Shown: one piece after another, positions 8,332-16,016 of the stretch
Position numbering within the stretch: position 1 is the stretch's first letter
How the letters are laid out: every line of letters starts with the position of its first letter
Assembly: GCF_001244545.1 (NCBI RefSeq)
Contig: NZ_LN852696.1
Location: 248,001-312,000 of the forward strand
DNA from: Candidatus Stoquefichus sp. SB1
Lineage (GTDB): Bacteria; Bacillota_I; Bacilli_A; Erysipelotrichales; Coprobacillaceae
Reading direction: 5' to 3'
DNA length: 64,000 nt
Notes under the pieces: model-generated
What the model saw: the letters and a program-made list of their open reading frames with translations, nothing else
What the model was told of the DNA's origin: nothing
The model's database searches: none
Translations under genes and position numbers: made by a program

Positions 8332-8436
8332 ATGATATATGATTTTGTGATGGCAGCTTGGCCTTGGATTGCTATGGGGGTAGGAGTAGCAATAGCAATG
8401 GTATATATAACGAAAAGGAATGATAAAAATGGATGA
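8332..8436 (+). CDS. 34-residue single-span membrane microprotein
   Basis: A small gene with a strong ribosome-binding site (AAAGGAGATGAAAAT) and an ATG at 8332. The product begins MIYDFVMAAWPWIAMGVGVA and has one hydrophobic helix (about residues 5-26) followed by a charged KRNDKNG tail. It overlaps the PadR gene start by 8 bases, so it is probably translated first in a three-gene operon with PadR and the DUF2812 protein. No function is known to me; possible roles are a partner of the DUF2812 membrane protein or a signal peptide-like effector of the regulator. Confidence 0.65.
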   Translation: MIYDFVMAAWPWIAMGVGVAIAMVYITKRNDKNG

Positions 8437-8746
8437 TAAAATAAAACGTATTTATATACCGATGACTGAGACGGGATTTTATATTTTGTTTTGTTTGCAG
8501 GATGAGATGCATGGTTATAACATTATTCAAAAAGTAAGTGATATGACAAATAAAGAAATCCAAATCGGGGCTGGAACAATGTATGGGAGTCTTTCTAAAA
8601 TGGAAAAAGATGGACTGATTAGATTTACAAAAGAAGAAGGTAAAAGAAAGTGTTATATGATAACTGAATTAGGACAAATGATTCTAAATATTGAGATAAA
8701 ACGTATTGAAAGGTTGTATAAAAATAGTCGAGGGGTGAGTTTATAA
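8429..8746 (+). CDS. PadR-family transcriptional regulator
   Basis: 105 residues, the size of short (subfamily 2-like) PadR regulators. The winged-helix part includes GYNIIQKVSDMTNKEIQIGAGTMYGSLSKMEKDGLI, with the typical GTMYG recognition helix, then a short dimerisation helix ending RLYKNSR. ATG 8429 is chosen over 8420 because AAGGA lies 8 bases before it. Such regulators usually repress their own operon and respond to small molecules or envelope stress. The stop overlaps the next start (one-base TAATG junction), indicating translational coupling. Confidence 0.88.
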   Translation: MDDKIKRIYIPMTETGFYILFCLQDEMHGYNIIQKVSDMTNKEIQIGAGTMYGSLSKMEKDGLIRFTKEEGKRKCYMITELGQMILNIEIKRIERLYKNSRGVSL

Positions 8747-9300
8747 TGGAAACAAAAATTTTAAGAAGGTTTTTTGGATTGGCTGATTTTTTAGATGAAC
8801 AAAAGTTTTTAGAAGAACAGCATCGTCAAGGATGGAAATTTAAAAGTTATAGTTATATGACAAAGTACGTTTTTGAAAAATGTGAGCCTGAAGAATATAT
8901 TTATCGTTTAGATTATAATGAAAATAATCAAGATGAAGAAGCCTATATACAGATATTTTCTGATTGTGGCTGGGAGTATATTATGAAGTTTCAAACATGG
9001 TATTATTTTAGAAAGAAAAAATCAACACTTAATGTTCAAGATAATGAAATATTTAGTGATAATGATTCGAAAATAGATATGATTAAAAAGGTGATGTGGC
9101 GACAAACATTTATAGTCATACCAATGCTTTTTTTCCTAGGATATTTTCTGTCATTTATAAATTGGCAAAATGATACTGTATTTAGAACAATTATGATTGT
9201 TTATACACTCATTATGACATTTTTATTAACCATTAGTGTAAGAAATGTTATTAAGCTTAATAAACTCATCCATGAACTTACTCATCCATTAGATGAATAA
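8746..9300 (+). CDS. DUF2812 domain membrane protein
   Basis: 184 residues. The N-terminal 90 residues (FFGLADFLDEQKFLEEQHRQGWKF..., then a YRLDY strand) match DUF2812, a soluble domain often encoded right after PadR genes. Two membrane helices follow (about 123-143 and 149-169), then a short cytoplasmic tail. Function unknown; the genomic habit suggests an envelope-stress or antimicrobial response protein controlled by the PadR partner. Start fixed by GAGGGGTGAGTTTATA just ahead. Confidence 0.8.
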   Translation: METKILRRFFGLADFLDEQKFLEEQHRQGWKFKSYSYMTKYVFEKCEPEEYIYRLDYNENNQDEEAYIQIFSDCGWEYIMKFQTWYYFRKKKSTLNVQDNEIFSDNDSKIDMIKKVMWRQTFIVIPMLFFLGYFLSFINWQNDTVFRTIMIVYTLIMTFLLTISVRNVIKLNKLIHELTHPLDE

Positions 9301-9319
9301 AATATTTATAAATAAAAAG

Positions 9320-9350
9320 CCCTCAGGAGAACCTGAGGGTGTAAATTTTT
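9320..9350. terminator. Bidirectional terminator
   Basis: CCCTCAGG-AGAA-CCTGAGGG perfect 8-bp stem (9320-9339). T-rich on both sides: TTTTT at 9346-9350 for the plus strand, CTTTTTATT for rubrerythrin on the minus strand. Confidence 0.85.
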
Positions 9351-9353
9351 ATA

Positions 9354-9941
9354 TTATCCTTTAAAGAAAGTATAAGCTTCAAAATGAGCTTGAGGATGAT
9401 CACAAGCTGGACATCTTTCAGGAGCTTTTGTTCCTTCATAAATAAATCCACAGTTATTACATTTCCAAGTCACTGTTTCAGCTTTTTCAAAAACAGTTCC
9501 ATTTTCTAAGTTTTCTAATAATTTTAAATATCTTGCTTCATGCATTTTTTCAGCAACAGCAATACTTCTACATACATTAGCGATTTCTGGGAATCCTTCT
9601 TCATCAGCAATTTTAGCGAATTCTGGATACATGTCTGTCCATTCTTCATTTTCACCAGCAGCAGCAGCTTTTAAGCATTCTGCAGTTGTTCCTAACATGA
9701 TTGGGAAATCACCTTCAACATGTAATGCTTCACCTTTAAGTTCAGCATTTAATAATTTCATTAATCTTTTGGCATGTTCTTTTTCTTGGTTAGCAGTTTC
9801 TTCAAAGATATTAGCGATTTGTACATATCCTTCTTTTTTAGCAATTGATGAATAATAAGTGTAACGATTTCTTGCTTGAGATTCTCCAGCAAAAGCATGT
9901 AATAAGTTGTTAGCAGTTTTTGATCCTTTTAATGTAGGCAT
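9354..9941 (-). CDS. Rubrerythrin
   Basis: 195 residues. The N-terminal diiron four-helix domain shows [21 protein letters not shown] and the second pair EEGF and [11 protein letters not shown]; the C-terminal rubredoxin part has CNNCG and CPACDHP iron ligands. It reduces hydrogen peroxide with electrons from rubredoxin in anaerobes. The reading frame opens at 9989, but AAGGAGGGCATATCAA points to ATG 9941. It lies 17 bases behind the PerR-type gene and ends at a strong terminator, so it is co-transcribed and under peroxide control. Confidence 0.93.
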   Translation of the reverse strand: MPTLKGSKTANNLLHAFAGESQARNRYTYYSSIAKKEGYVQIANIFEETANQEKEHAKRLMKLLNAELKGEALHVEGDFPIMLGTTAECLKAAAAGENEEWTDMYPEFAKIADEEGFPEIANVCRSIAVAEKMHEARYLKLLENLENGTVFEKAETVTWKCNNCGFIYEGTKAPERCPACDHPQAHFEAYTFFKG

Positions 9942-9958
9942 TTGATATGCCCTCCTTT

Positions 9959-10363
9959 CTAATGTTTCGTTTTTAAGCAGTGGCGACAAGTTCCATGGAA
10001 TAATATCTCCGCAGAAGTAATCTGGTCGTCGCAGATATCTTGAACCTTATCGATAAGAGGGGAAATAAGAGCATCATCTAAAAATAAATCTTGAATACTA
10101 CCACATTGATCACAAACCAAATGATAGTGTGGTTCAATTCGTGCATCAAAATGGACAACACCATCACCAACATCCAAACGGATAATTCTTTTTTGATCAG
10201 CAAGTAAATTCAAATTCCTATAAACGGTCCCTAAGCTTATATCAGGAATGATTTTACGAACATTCATATAGATACGATCAACATTAGGATGTGAACAATC
10301 ATCTTTCAAGACATCATAGATAGTTTCTCTTTGTTTAGAGTATCTTAATTTTGTCTCAGCCAT
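9959..10363 (-). CDS. perR: PerR-type Fur-family peroxide regulator
   Basis: 134 residues. Winged-helix part with [12 protein letters not shown] recognition helix, then the [14 protein letters not shown] metal region and two zinc pairs CDQCG and CRHC. The structural zinc site and the coupling to rubrerythrin make PerR the best call, over Fur or Zur. PerR senses hydrogen peroxide by oxidation of iron-ligating histidines and then releases its targets. Start set by AAGGAGGAATATT. The promoter region contains a palindrome that may be its own box. Confidence 0.82.
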   Translation of the reverse strand: MAETKLRYSKQRETIYDVLKDDCSHPNVDRIYMNVRKIIPDISLGTVYRNLNLLADQKRIIRLDVGDGVVHFDARIEPHYHLVCDQCGSIQDLFLDDALISPLIDKVQDICDDQITSAEILFHGTCRHCLKTKH

Positions 10364-10379
10364 AATATTCCTCCTTATT

Positions 10380-10423
10380 AATAATGGTTACTATTATTTT
10401 AACACATATTATGATAATGTCAA
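10380..10423 (-). promoter_or_regulatory. perR promoter with Per/Fur-box-like palindrome
   Basis: Minus strand: TTGACA (10423-10418), 16-base spacer, TAAAAT (10401-10396). AATAAT-GGTTACT-ATTATT (10380-10398) overlaps the -10 and resembles the TTATAATNATTATAA Per box. Autoregulation is inferred. Confidence 0.6.
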
Positions 10424-10460
10424 TTCATGTCACCTATAAATTGGAAAATAAATTGTAACT

Positions 10461-11381
10461 CTATAAAAGAAAGAAATATTGTAGTATACAACATAGTAAA
10501 AAAGAACAAATACCATGAACGATACGATCTTTAAAGTAAATCGAGAATGAATACGGAATTCCTTCTAAAATATTGTCTACTTGCATAAGTACAGATAATC
10601 CAGAAAAAGAAAGGTAAAAACTTACAAATGGATAAACTAAAAAATGATGATATTGTAACAATTGAATAGAACCAGAACTGAATTCTAAAAATCCTTGAAT
10701 AATAGTAAGTAGAAAATGATTATGAATAATTGTTCCTAAACTATACCCAACAAATTGAAAAACAAGCATATATCCTAGAATAAATATAAACGCTGTTAAT
10801 GAAGATGTAATACTTTGTTTTAATGCTTCTACAAAGCTGATATGGGGATTTTTTAATTCATAAAGAGTCTCTTCAAAACTTAAAAACTGATAACTATCAT
10901 GATGAAGAAATGCTTTAAGAATACTTGGAAGAATATGACTTATATAAATTGTTATAGCAATTTGAAAGGGAAGATGAAGAGAAACAAAGATAAAGCTTAA
11001 TGAGGAAAAAGAAGCAATGGAGAGAAGATGTTGTAATTGATTAATATTTAAATAACCTAATTGGTAAGATTCTTTAATAATTTTTGCATTTGTTGGATAA
11101 CCACAAAAGAAAGATACAAAATATAATGAAGCCATATGTGGTGTAAGATGAAATAATGGTGAAAATAAAAATTGAATAAAGTAACTAAAAAGCTGAAAGA
11201 GACCAAGAGATAAACATAATGAAATAAGGATCATAAATGGTAATAATGAGGGTAAAAGATTGGTTAAAACAATCTGAATAACGTTTGTAGAAACTTTTAC
11301 AATTTGAAACATATTCATGAATGAAAATATAGTTGTGAATAAAACAAGACAGAGAGTGAAATAATAGTTGGCTTTTTTCAT
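10461..11381 (-). CDS. YlbJ-like nucleoside-recognition-domain membrane protein
   Basis: 306 residues with about eight membrane helices. LTNLLPSLLPFMILISL near the start and FFCGYPTNAKIIKESY in the middle match YlbJ/nucleoside-recognition membrane proteins, which in Bacillus are sporulation-associated and of unclear transport role. It is on the minus strand, divergent from hflX with only 33 bases between starts, and its end is about 60 bases from the perR promoter. Substrate unknown. Confidence 0.7.
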   Translation of the reverse strand: MKKANYYFTLCLVLFTTIFSFMNMFQIVKVSTNVIQIVLTNLLPSLLPFMILISLCLSLGLFQLFSYFIQFLFSPLFHLTPHMASLYFVSFFCGYPTNAKIIKESYQLGYLNINQLQHLLSIASFSSLSFIFVSLHLPFQIAITIYISHILPSILKAFLHHDSYQFLSFEETLYELKNPHISFVEALKQSITSSLTAFIFILGYMLVFQFVGYSLGTIIHNHFLLTIIQGFLEFSSGSIQLLQYHHFLVYPFVSFYLSFSGLSVLMQVDNILEGIPYSFSIYFKDRIVHGICSFLLCCILQYFFLL

Positions 11382-11414
11382 AATGACTCCTTATAATAGA
11401 GAAGAGGTGAGAAT

Positions 11415-12638
11415 GTGAAGGCAATTTTAGTTGGAGTAGAATATGATCATATGGATTATGATCTTGATATATCAATGAATGAATTAAAAGAATTAAGTAT
11501 AGCTTGTCATATAGAAGTTAAGGATATTATGATTCAAAAGTTAGATCAAATATCAGCAAAATATTATATTGGAAAAGGAAAAGTAGAAGAATTAAAAAAG
11601 CGAGTTAGTGATGATGATATTGTTATTTTTAATGAAGAATTATCACCATTACAAGTTAAAAATCTAAGTGATGCTTTAGCTGTTGAAGTCACTGATCGTA
11701 GTGATTTGATACTGCGTATTTTTGAATCACGTGCGAAAACAAAAGAAGCCAAGTTACAGGTGCAAATTGCACGTAATCAATATCTTTTGCCACGTTTAGC
11801 AGGAATGAAAGAAGAACTCTATTCTCAACAAGGTGGTTCGGGTTTTAGAGGCAGTGGTGAAAAGCAGATAGAACTTGATCGAAGAGTGATTCATCGAGAA
11901 TTATTACAAGCAAGACGTGAACTTCAAGCCATTGTTAAACAGCGTCAAACGCAACGACAATTACGTAAAAGAAATCAAGAAAAAGTTGTTTGTTTAGTTG
12001 GTTATACAAATAGTGGAAAATCATCTTTATTGAATTACTTTACAGATAAAAAAGTGTTTCAGGAGGATATGTTATTTGCTTCTTTACAGACTGCATCAAG
12101 ACAAGTGAAATTAAGAAATCATCATATTGTTATGAGTGATACAGTGGGTTTTATTAATCAGTTACCACACCATCTCATTCAAGCTTTTCGTTCAACGCTT
12201 GAAGAGGTAAAAGAAGCAGATTTGTTGTTACATGTTATTGATTCATCATCAACTTATTGTGAAACACAAATTGAAACGACTTTAGAAGTTTTAGAGGCAC
12301 TTGGAGTTAAGAATACACCAATGATTTATGTTTATAATAAAGTAGATAAAGATCGTTATGCTTTTTTACAGATTCAAGAACCAGCTGTTTTTGTATCAGT
12401 GAAAGAAGGAACCAATTTAGATGTCTTAGAAAATATGATGATTGAAACACTCTTTAAAGATTATGAATTAATTGAGTTATATATTCCTTATGAAGATGGA
12501 CAAATTTATAGTGAAATTAAACAATATTATGAAATCATTACAGAAAATTATTTAGATAAAGGCATTTATATTTCTTTTTATGTTGATAATAAAAAGAAAT
12601 ATAAATATCAAAAATATATATATCATAAAATTAACTAA
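11415..12638 (+). CDS. hflX: GTPase HflX
   Basis: 407 residues. The N-terminal nucleotide-binding-like domain ends in the HflX signature GGSGFRGSGEKQIELDRR, followed by a coiled stretch and the G domain: G1 GYTNSGKS near 196-203, G3 DTVGF, G4 NKVD. HflX binds the ribosomal large subunit and rescues stalled or hibernating 70S ribosomes, for example under heat or antibiotic stress. The start is GTG behind AGAGGTGAGAAT; the ATG two bases earlier is out of frame. Confidence 0.93.
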   Translation: MKAILVGVEYDHMDYDLDISMNELKELSIACHIEVKDIMIQKLDQISAKYYIGKGKVEELKKRVSDDDIVIFNEELSPLQVKNLSDALAVEVTDRSDLILRIFESRAKTKEAKLQVQIARNQYLLPRLAGMKEELYSQQGGSGFRGSGEKQIELDRRVIHRELLQARRELQAIVKQRQTQRQLRKRNQEKVVCLVGYTNSGKSSLLNYFTDKKVFQEDMLFASLQTASRQVKLRNHHIVMSDTVGFINQLPHHLIQAFRSTLEEVKEADLLLHVIDSSSTYCETQIETTLEVLEALGVKNTPMIYVYNKVDKDRYAFLQIQEPAVFVSVKEGTNLDVLENMMIETLFKDYELIELYIPYEDGQIYSEIKQYYEIITENYLDKGIYISFYVDNKKKYKYQKYIYHKIN

Positions 12639-12665
12639 AAAATGCTACATCAATTGTAGCATTTT
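12639..12665. terminator. Bidirectional terminator
   Basis: AAAATGCTACA-TCAAT-TGTAGCATTTT, 11-bp stem, between hflX and the convergent IIB-fusion gene. The stop codon of the minus-strand gene lies in the stem. Confidence 0.8.
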
Positions 12666-13294
12666 GAGTCTTTTATATAGTTGTTTTGAATAGTTTTGAT
12701 AATTTGACGATAATCTTTTGTTGCAAAGTCTGTTGGATCAATACAATGGACAGGAATTTGACGTTTAATGTGGGCTAGGATATTTGGCTTGAAATAAGCA
12801 ATCTGTGGAGCTAAATATAAAGCTTCATAATTTTGGAAGTCTGTATAGATTTGATCAATTGAAAGAGAATACAGTTTAAATGGAATGTTTTCTAGTTTAC
12901 AGACTTCTTTCATTTCTTCTACAAAGACAGAAGTAGATAAGCCACCACTACAGCACATCGCTATTTTAATTTCTTTTTGGTTATTATGTTTAATTAAAGT
13001 TTGATAAAATTCATTGAATAAATTATGGCATTGACCAAGATCAACAATTGTATAATGCAAATAGAATAAAAGTTCGTGACTATCTTTATGATGAATTTCT
13101 TCTTCTACAATATTATTGTACCAGAGTGTCACTAATCCAGTAACATGAGGCATTGTAAAAGAAATGGATTGAAATCTTTCATTTTCTTCTTCAATCTGAC
13201 AATCAATACCGTCTTTTAGGTATGTATTGGCATTCAAGGTAATCCATTTAAAAAAGAAATCATGATATAATTGTAAATAGAATTCTTCTAACAT
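12650..13294 (-). CDS. Unknown N-terminal domain fused to a PTS lactose/cellobiose IIB-like domain
   Basis: 214 residues. The C-terminal half (from about 106) is a IIB-like Rossmann domain with the phosphocysteine loop CCSGGLSTS and the typical LAPQIAYF strand; the N-terminal 105 residues, rich in aromatic and acidic residues, are not recognised and contain no clear helix-turn-helix. Free IIB domains receive phosphate from IIA, so this may be a phospho-sensor rather than a transporter part, since no IIA or IIC is nearby. GAAGGTG is 6 bases before ATG 13294. It is divergent from a phosphatase-RpiR pair. Confidence 0.6.
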   Translation of the reverse strand: MLEEFYLQLYHDFFFKWITLNANTYLKDGIDCQIEEENERFQSISFTMPHVTGLVTLWYNNIVEEEIHHKDSHELLFYLHYTIVDLGQCHNLFNEFYQTLIKHNNQKEIKIAMCCSGGLSTSVFVEEMKEVCKLENIPFKLYSLSIDQIYTDFQNYEALYLAPQIAYFKPNILAHIKRQIPVHCIDPTDFATKDYRQIIKTIQNNYIKDSKCYN

Positions 13295-13455
13295 CATTAT
13301 CACCTTCTTTTATATCATAACCTTTTTTGAGAAGAACGGAAACCTTTTTCTTGAATAGAAAAGATTATTAAGAAATAATTTTAATTTTTAAAATATAAGC
13401 ATGTTTAGTTTAATAAAAAAAATAATTATGGTAGAATGTAATGGGGTGATGATAT

Positions 13456-14217
13456 ATGGAAAAAAGAATATTTGTTATATCGGATCTTCATGGTCAATTT
13501 GTTTTGTTGCAGTTATTGCTTGATCGCATTGGGTTTACAGATGATGATGAGTTATATATATTAGGTGATATTATGGATAGAGGTCCTAATAGTATTGATA
13601 TTTATTATTTTGTTCAAGCGATGGATAATATTCATATGATTAAAGGTAATCATGAAATTATGATGCGTCAGTCTATGCAGACTGCTTTGAAATATAATGA
13701 TCTAGATTCTGAAAGATCAAATCCGTATCGATTGTGGAAGCAAAATGGTGCACAAAAGACAGTGAATAGTATACGTGAATATTTGCAAAAAGATTATATT
13801 CCGTATGAAGAATATTTTGATTTAAAACAGATGTTTATAAAAGAACTGATTGCATTTATTGATTCATTACCTAGTTATATTGAATTAGATGTCAATGGAA
13901 AACACTATGTATTGGTTCATGCAGGTGTTGACCCAGAAATACCTTTAGAAGAAAATGATGAAGAAATATTAGCTTGGATTAGAGAGTACTTCTATTTGAA
14001 TGAAGCTAATCCTCAATATACTTACATCTTTGGACATACACCATGCTGTTTTATTAATGATGATCATTCTTTTGATATCTGGTATGATCCTGATTACCAT
14101 AATAAGATCGCTATTGATGGTGGATTAGCTGTTGGTAATAAAGGACAGCTTAATTGTCTTTGTTTAACAACAGGTGAAGTGACAGTGATTAAATATGAGG
14201 AGGGACAGCCTAAGTGA
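13456..14217 (+). CDS. Metallophosphatase of the serine/threonine phosphatase (PPP/bis-PNPase) type
   Basis: 253 residues. All calcineurin-like motifs are present: SDLHGQF (DxH), GDIMDRGPNS (GDxxDRG), IKGNHE, VHAGV and FGHTP. GDxxDRG is the hallmark of PPP-type protein phosphatases and of diadenosine tetraphosphatase-like enzymes, so both phosphoprotein and dinucleotide substrates are possible. Start from GGGGTGATGATAT. Its stop overlaps the GTG start of the RpiR regulator (GTGA), so the two are translationally coupled. Confidence 0.85.
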   Translation: MEKRIFVISDLHGQFVLLQLLLDRIGFTDDDELYILGDIMDRGPNSIDIYYFVQAMDNIHMIKGNHEIMMRQSMQTALKYNDLDSERSNPYRLWKQNGAQKTVNSIREYLQKDYIPYEEYFDLKQMFIKELIAFIDSLPSYIELDVNGKHYVLVHAGVDPEIPLEENDEEILAWIREYFYLNEANPQYTYIFGHTPCCFINDDHSFDIWYDPDYHNKIAIDGGLAVGNKGQLNCLCLTTGEVTVIKYEEGQPK

Positions 14218-15026
14218 GAAGTGCATTCTATAATTTAATTAATTTTATAAACATGACGAATGTGCATGATGTTTATTGGGGGGCTGCTAAGAAAATACTT
14301 CAAAATATATATCAAATTCCACATAGCACTATTACAGAGGTTGCTGATATGTGTTATGTTTCTACTGCAACGATCTCTCGACTATGCAGGAAATTGAATT
14401 ATGAATCATTTGCAGATTTTAAAAATGATGTGACAATGAATTTAAATTTCTTTAATCAGGATGCAAAACGTTTGTATTTTGATCATCAGCTTCCTTCAAG
14501 AGATACCATTAATGAAGGAAAAGAAATTTTTAAAGATCATTTTCAGAATATTATTCATAATTTACAAGATACTTATGATAATATTCAATATGAAGATTTA
14601 ATGAAAATTGTTGATAAAATTCATGATTCTTCACGTATTTGTTTTGCTGGAAACTTTTTTACACAATCTGTTTCTATGCAATTACAAATTGAATTATCTT
14701 ATTTAGGAAAAGATTGTATTGCTATGTATCCTTTAGAACAGCAAAAAGAAATTTATAAGTCATTAGATGATCAAGATCTAGTGATTGTAACATCGATAGC
14801 TGGAGGTTTCTTTCAAGATCATCCAGATGCAATGAGAGCCTTGATGAAGAGTCATGCATATGTCATTGCAATTACACAATTGGATGAGTTTGCGTATAGT
14901 GATAAAGTGGATATGATTTTACATGTTGGGAACAATCATCATTCACTGATTGGGAAGTTTTCGATTACTTATATATTTGAAGTATTGGAAGCTTTGTATC
15001 ATTTAAAGTATGGAACGAAAAAATAA
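14214..15026 (+). CDS. RpiR/MurR-family transcriptional regulator
   Basis: 270 residues. The N-terminal HTH_6 includes TITEVADMCYVSTATISRLCRKL; the C-terminal SIS domain (from about 125) has SSRICFAGNFF and a VIVTSIAGGFF segment in the phosphosugar pocket. RpiR proteins sense sugar phosphates and control sugar catabolism. The GTG start overlaps the phosphatase stop by four bases, with GGAGGG nine bases upstream. No sugar-catabolic operon adjoins, so the target may be the divergent IIB-fusion gene or lie elsewhere. Confidence 0.88.
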   Translation: MRSAFYNLINFINMTNVHDVYWGAAKKILQNIYQIPHSTITEVADMCYVSTATISRLCRKLNYESFADFKNDVTMNLNFFNQDAKRLYFDHQLPSRDTINEGKEIFKDHFQNIIHNLQDTYDNIQYEDLMKIVDKIHDSSRICFAGNFFTQSVSMQLQIELSYLGKDCIAMYPLEQQKEIYKSLDDQDLVIVTSIAGGFFQDHPDAMRALMKSHAYVIAITQLDEFAYSDKVDMILHVGNNHHSLIGKFSITYIFEVLEALYHLKYGTKK

Positions 15027-15055
15027 AGATTATGTATATTCAATAAATGTGAAAC

Positions 15056-15093
15056 AGATCCTAGACTTTAAAAATTATATAGGGTCTTTTTTT
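15056..15093 (+). terminator. Intrinsic terminator after rpiR-like gene
   Basis: AGATCCTA / TAGGGTCT stem (15056-15063, 15080-15087, one G-T pair) with seven T behind. Confidence 0.65.
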
Positions 15094-15188
15094 CTTGATT
15101 TTATTACTTGATCAAATGAAACTGATTTTTTAATTTCATTGAAAATAGCTAATAATTATCTATGCAAATACTATCTATATCAGAAAAA

Positions 15189-15213
15189 AAGTAGCAGTTA
15201 AGAACTGCTACTT
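15189..15213 (-). terminator. Terminator overlapping the phosphoesterase 3' end
   Basis: AAGTAGCAGTT / AACTGCTACTT (11-bp stem, 3-base loop) followed on the minus strand by a T run. The stem includes the last codons and the stop codon of the gene, giving a run of serine codons. Confidence 0.75.
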
Positions 15214-16016
15214 GAACTTAAAGTAATAATATTAATTTCATTTCTTGCAAAGAATTTATATGGGAAACTAGATGGACCAGAGAAACCATTAGATACTAAT
15301 AATGTAGACCCACTATTTTGATAAATTCCATGATTATATGTTTTTGCACCGTCAATAGTCATTAATGGACCATAATAAGGAATATATATAGAGCCACCAC
15401 CACTATGTCCAGATAATTGGAAATTTATCTTTCCTTGATTTTGAGAAAATGTATCTGGTTGATGTGCAATAGCGATTTTAATTGTTTGAGTATCACCTTT
15501 TAGTGTAGATATATCAGTTTGATCATCAGTAGCTAATAAAAGAAATGATGTATCTTTATAATAGATTGTTCTGATTTCATTTTCAATAACTTCAAAGCCA
15601 CCATCATTAAGAACTTGTGTTACTTCTAATGATGATTTTTTATCATTTTCTCCTAAAACTGCAAATTTTCCATATTTACAATCAATATTTTTTAATGCAG
15701 AAGAGACTTCTTTAGCACTAAAAACATGACCATCATATAAATCTCCACCAAAGATAACCATATCAAAAGGATAGTCGTTAAGTTTAGTAATCATTTCTTG
15801 AAAACGTTCAAGATTGTTTTTATCTGATAAATGAATATCAGTAATAAACGCAATTTTAAACCCATTTAATTTTGAATTGATATTTTTATGAACGTATTCA
15901 TAACGAGAAAAAGTATAATCTTTTGGTGATAAAGCATATGTATAAAAACCAATAAAGAATAAACCAAAGACGATTAATAAAAGAATTAATCGTCTTAATA
16001 ATTTTAGTTTTTTCAT
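15198..16016 (-). CDS. Membrane-anchored metallophosphoesterase (YkuE-like)
   Basis: 272 residues, with an N-terminal membrane helix (about 8-28) and an extracytoplasmic or membrane-proximal phosphoesterase domain. Motifs: FITDIHLSD (DxH), IFGGDLYDGH (GD), LGENDKK in place of GNHD, IAHQPD, and LSGHSGGGSIYIP in place of GHTHGGQ. The last histidine is therefore replaced, which could change metal binding; similar variants exist in the family. The start overlaps the RNase J stop (ATGA), so it is coupled to it. The C-terminus is a serine run coded by the terminator. Confidence 0.78.
   Translation of the reverse strand: MKKLKLLRRLILLLIVFGLFFIGFYTYALSPKDYTFSRYEYVHKNINSKLNGFKIAFITDIHLSDKNNLERFQEMITKLNDYPFDMVIFGGDLYDGHVFSAKEVSSALKNIDCKYGKFAVLGENDKKSSLEVTQVLNDGGFEVIENEIRTIYYKDTSFLLLATDDQTDISTLKGDTQTIKIAIAHQPDTFSQNQGKINFQLSGHSGGGSIYIPYYGPLMTIDGAKTYNHGIYQNSGSTLLVSNGFSGPSSFPYKFFARNEINIITLSSSSSS

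Noticed and set aside
8372-8563. 63-residue minus-strand frame
   Set aside because: Antisense to the PadR start region; leucine/proline run at its end is chance.
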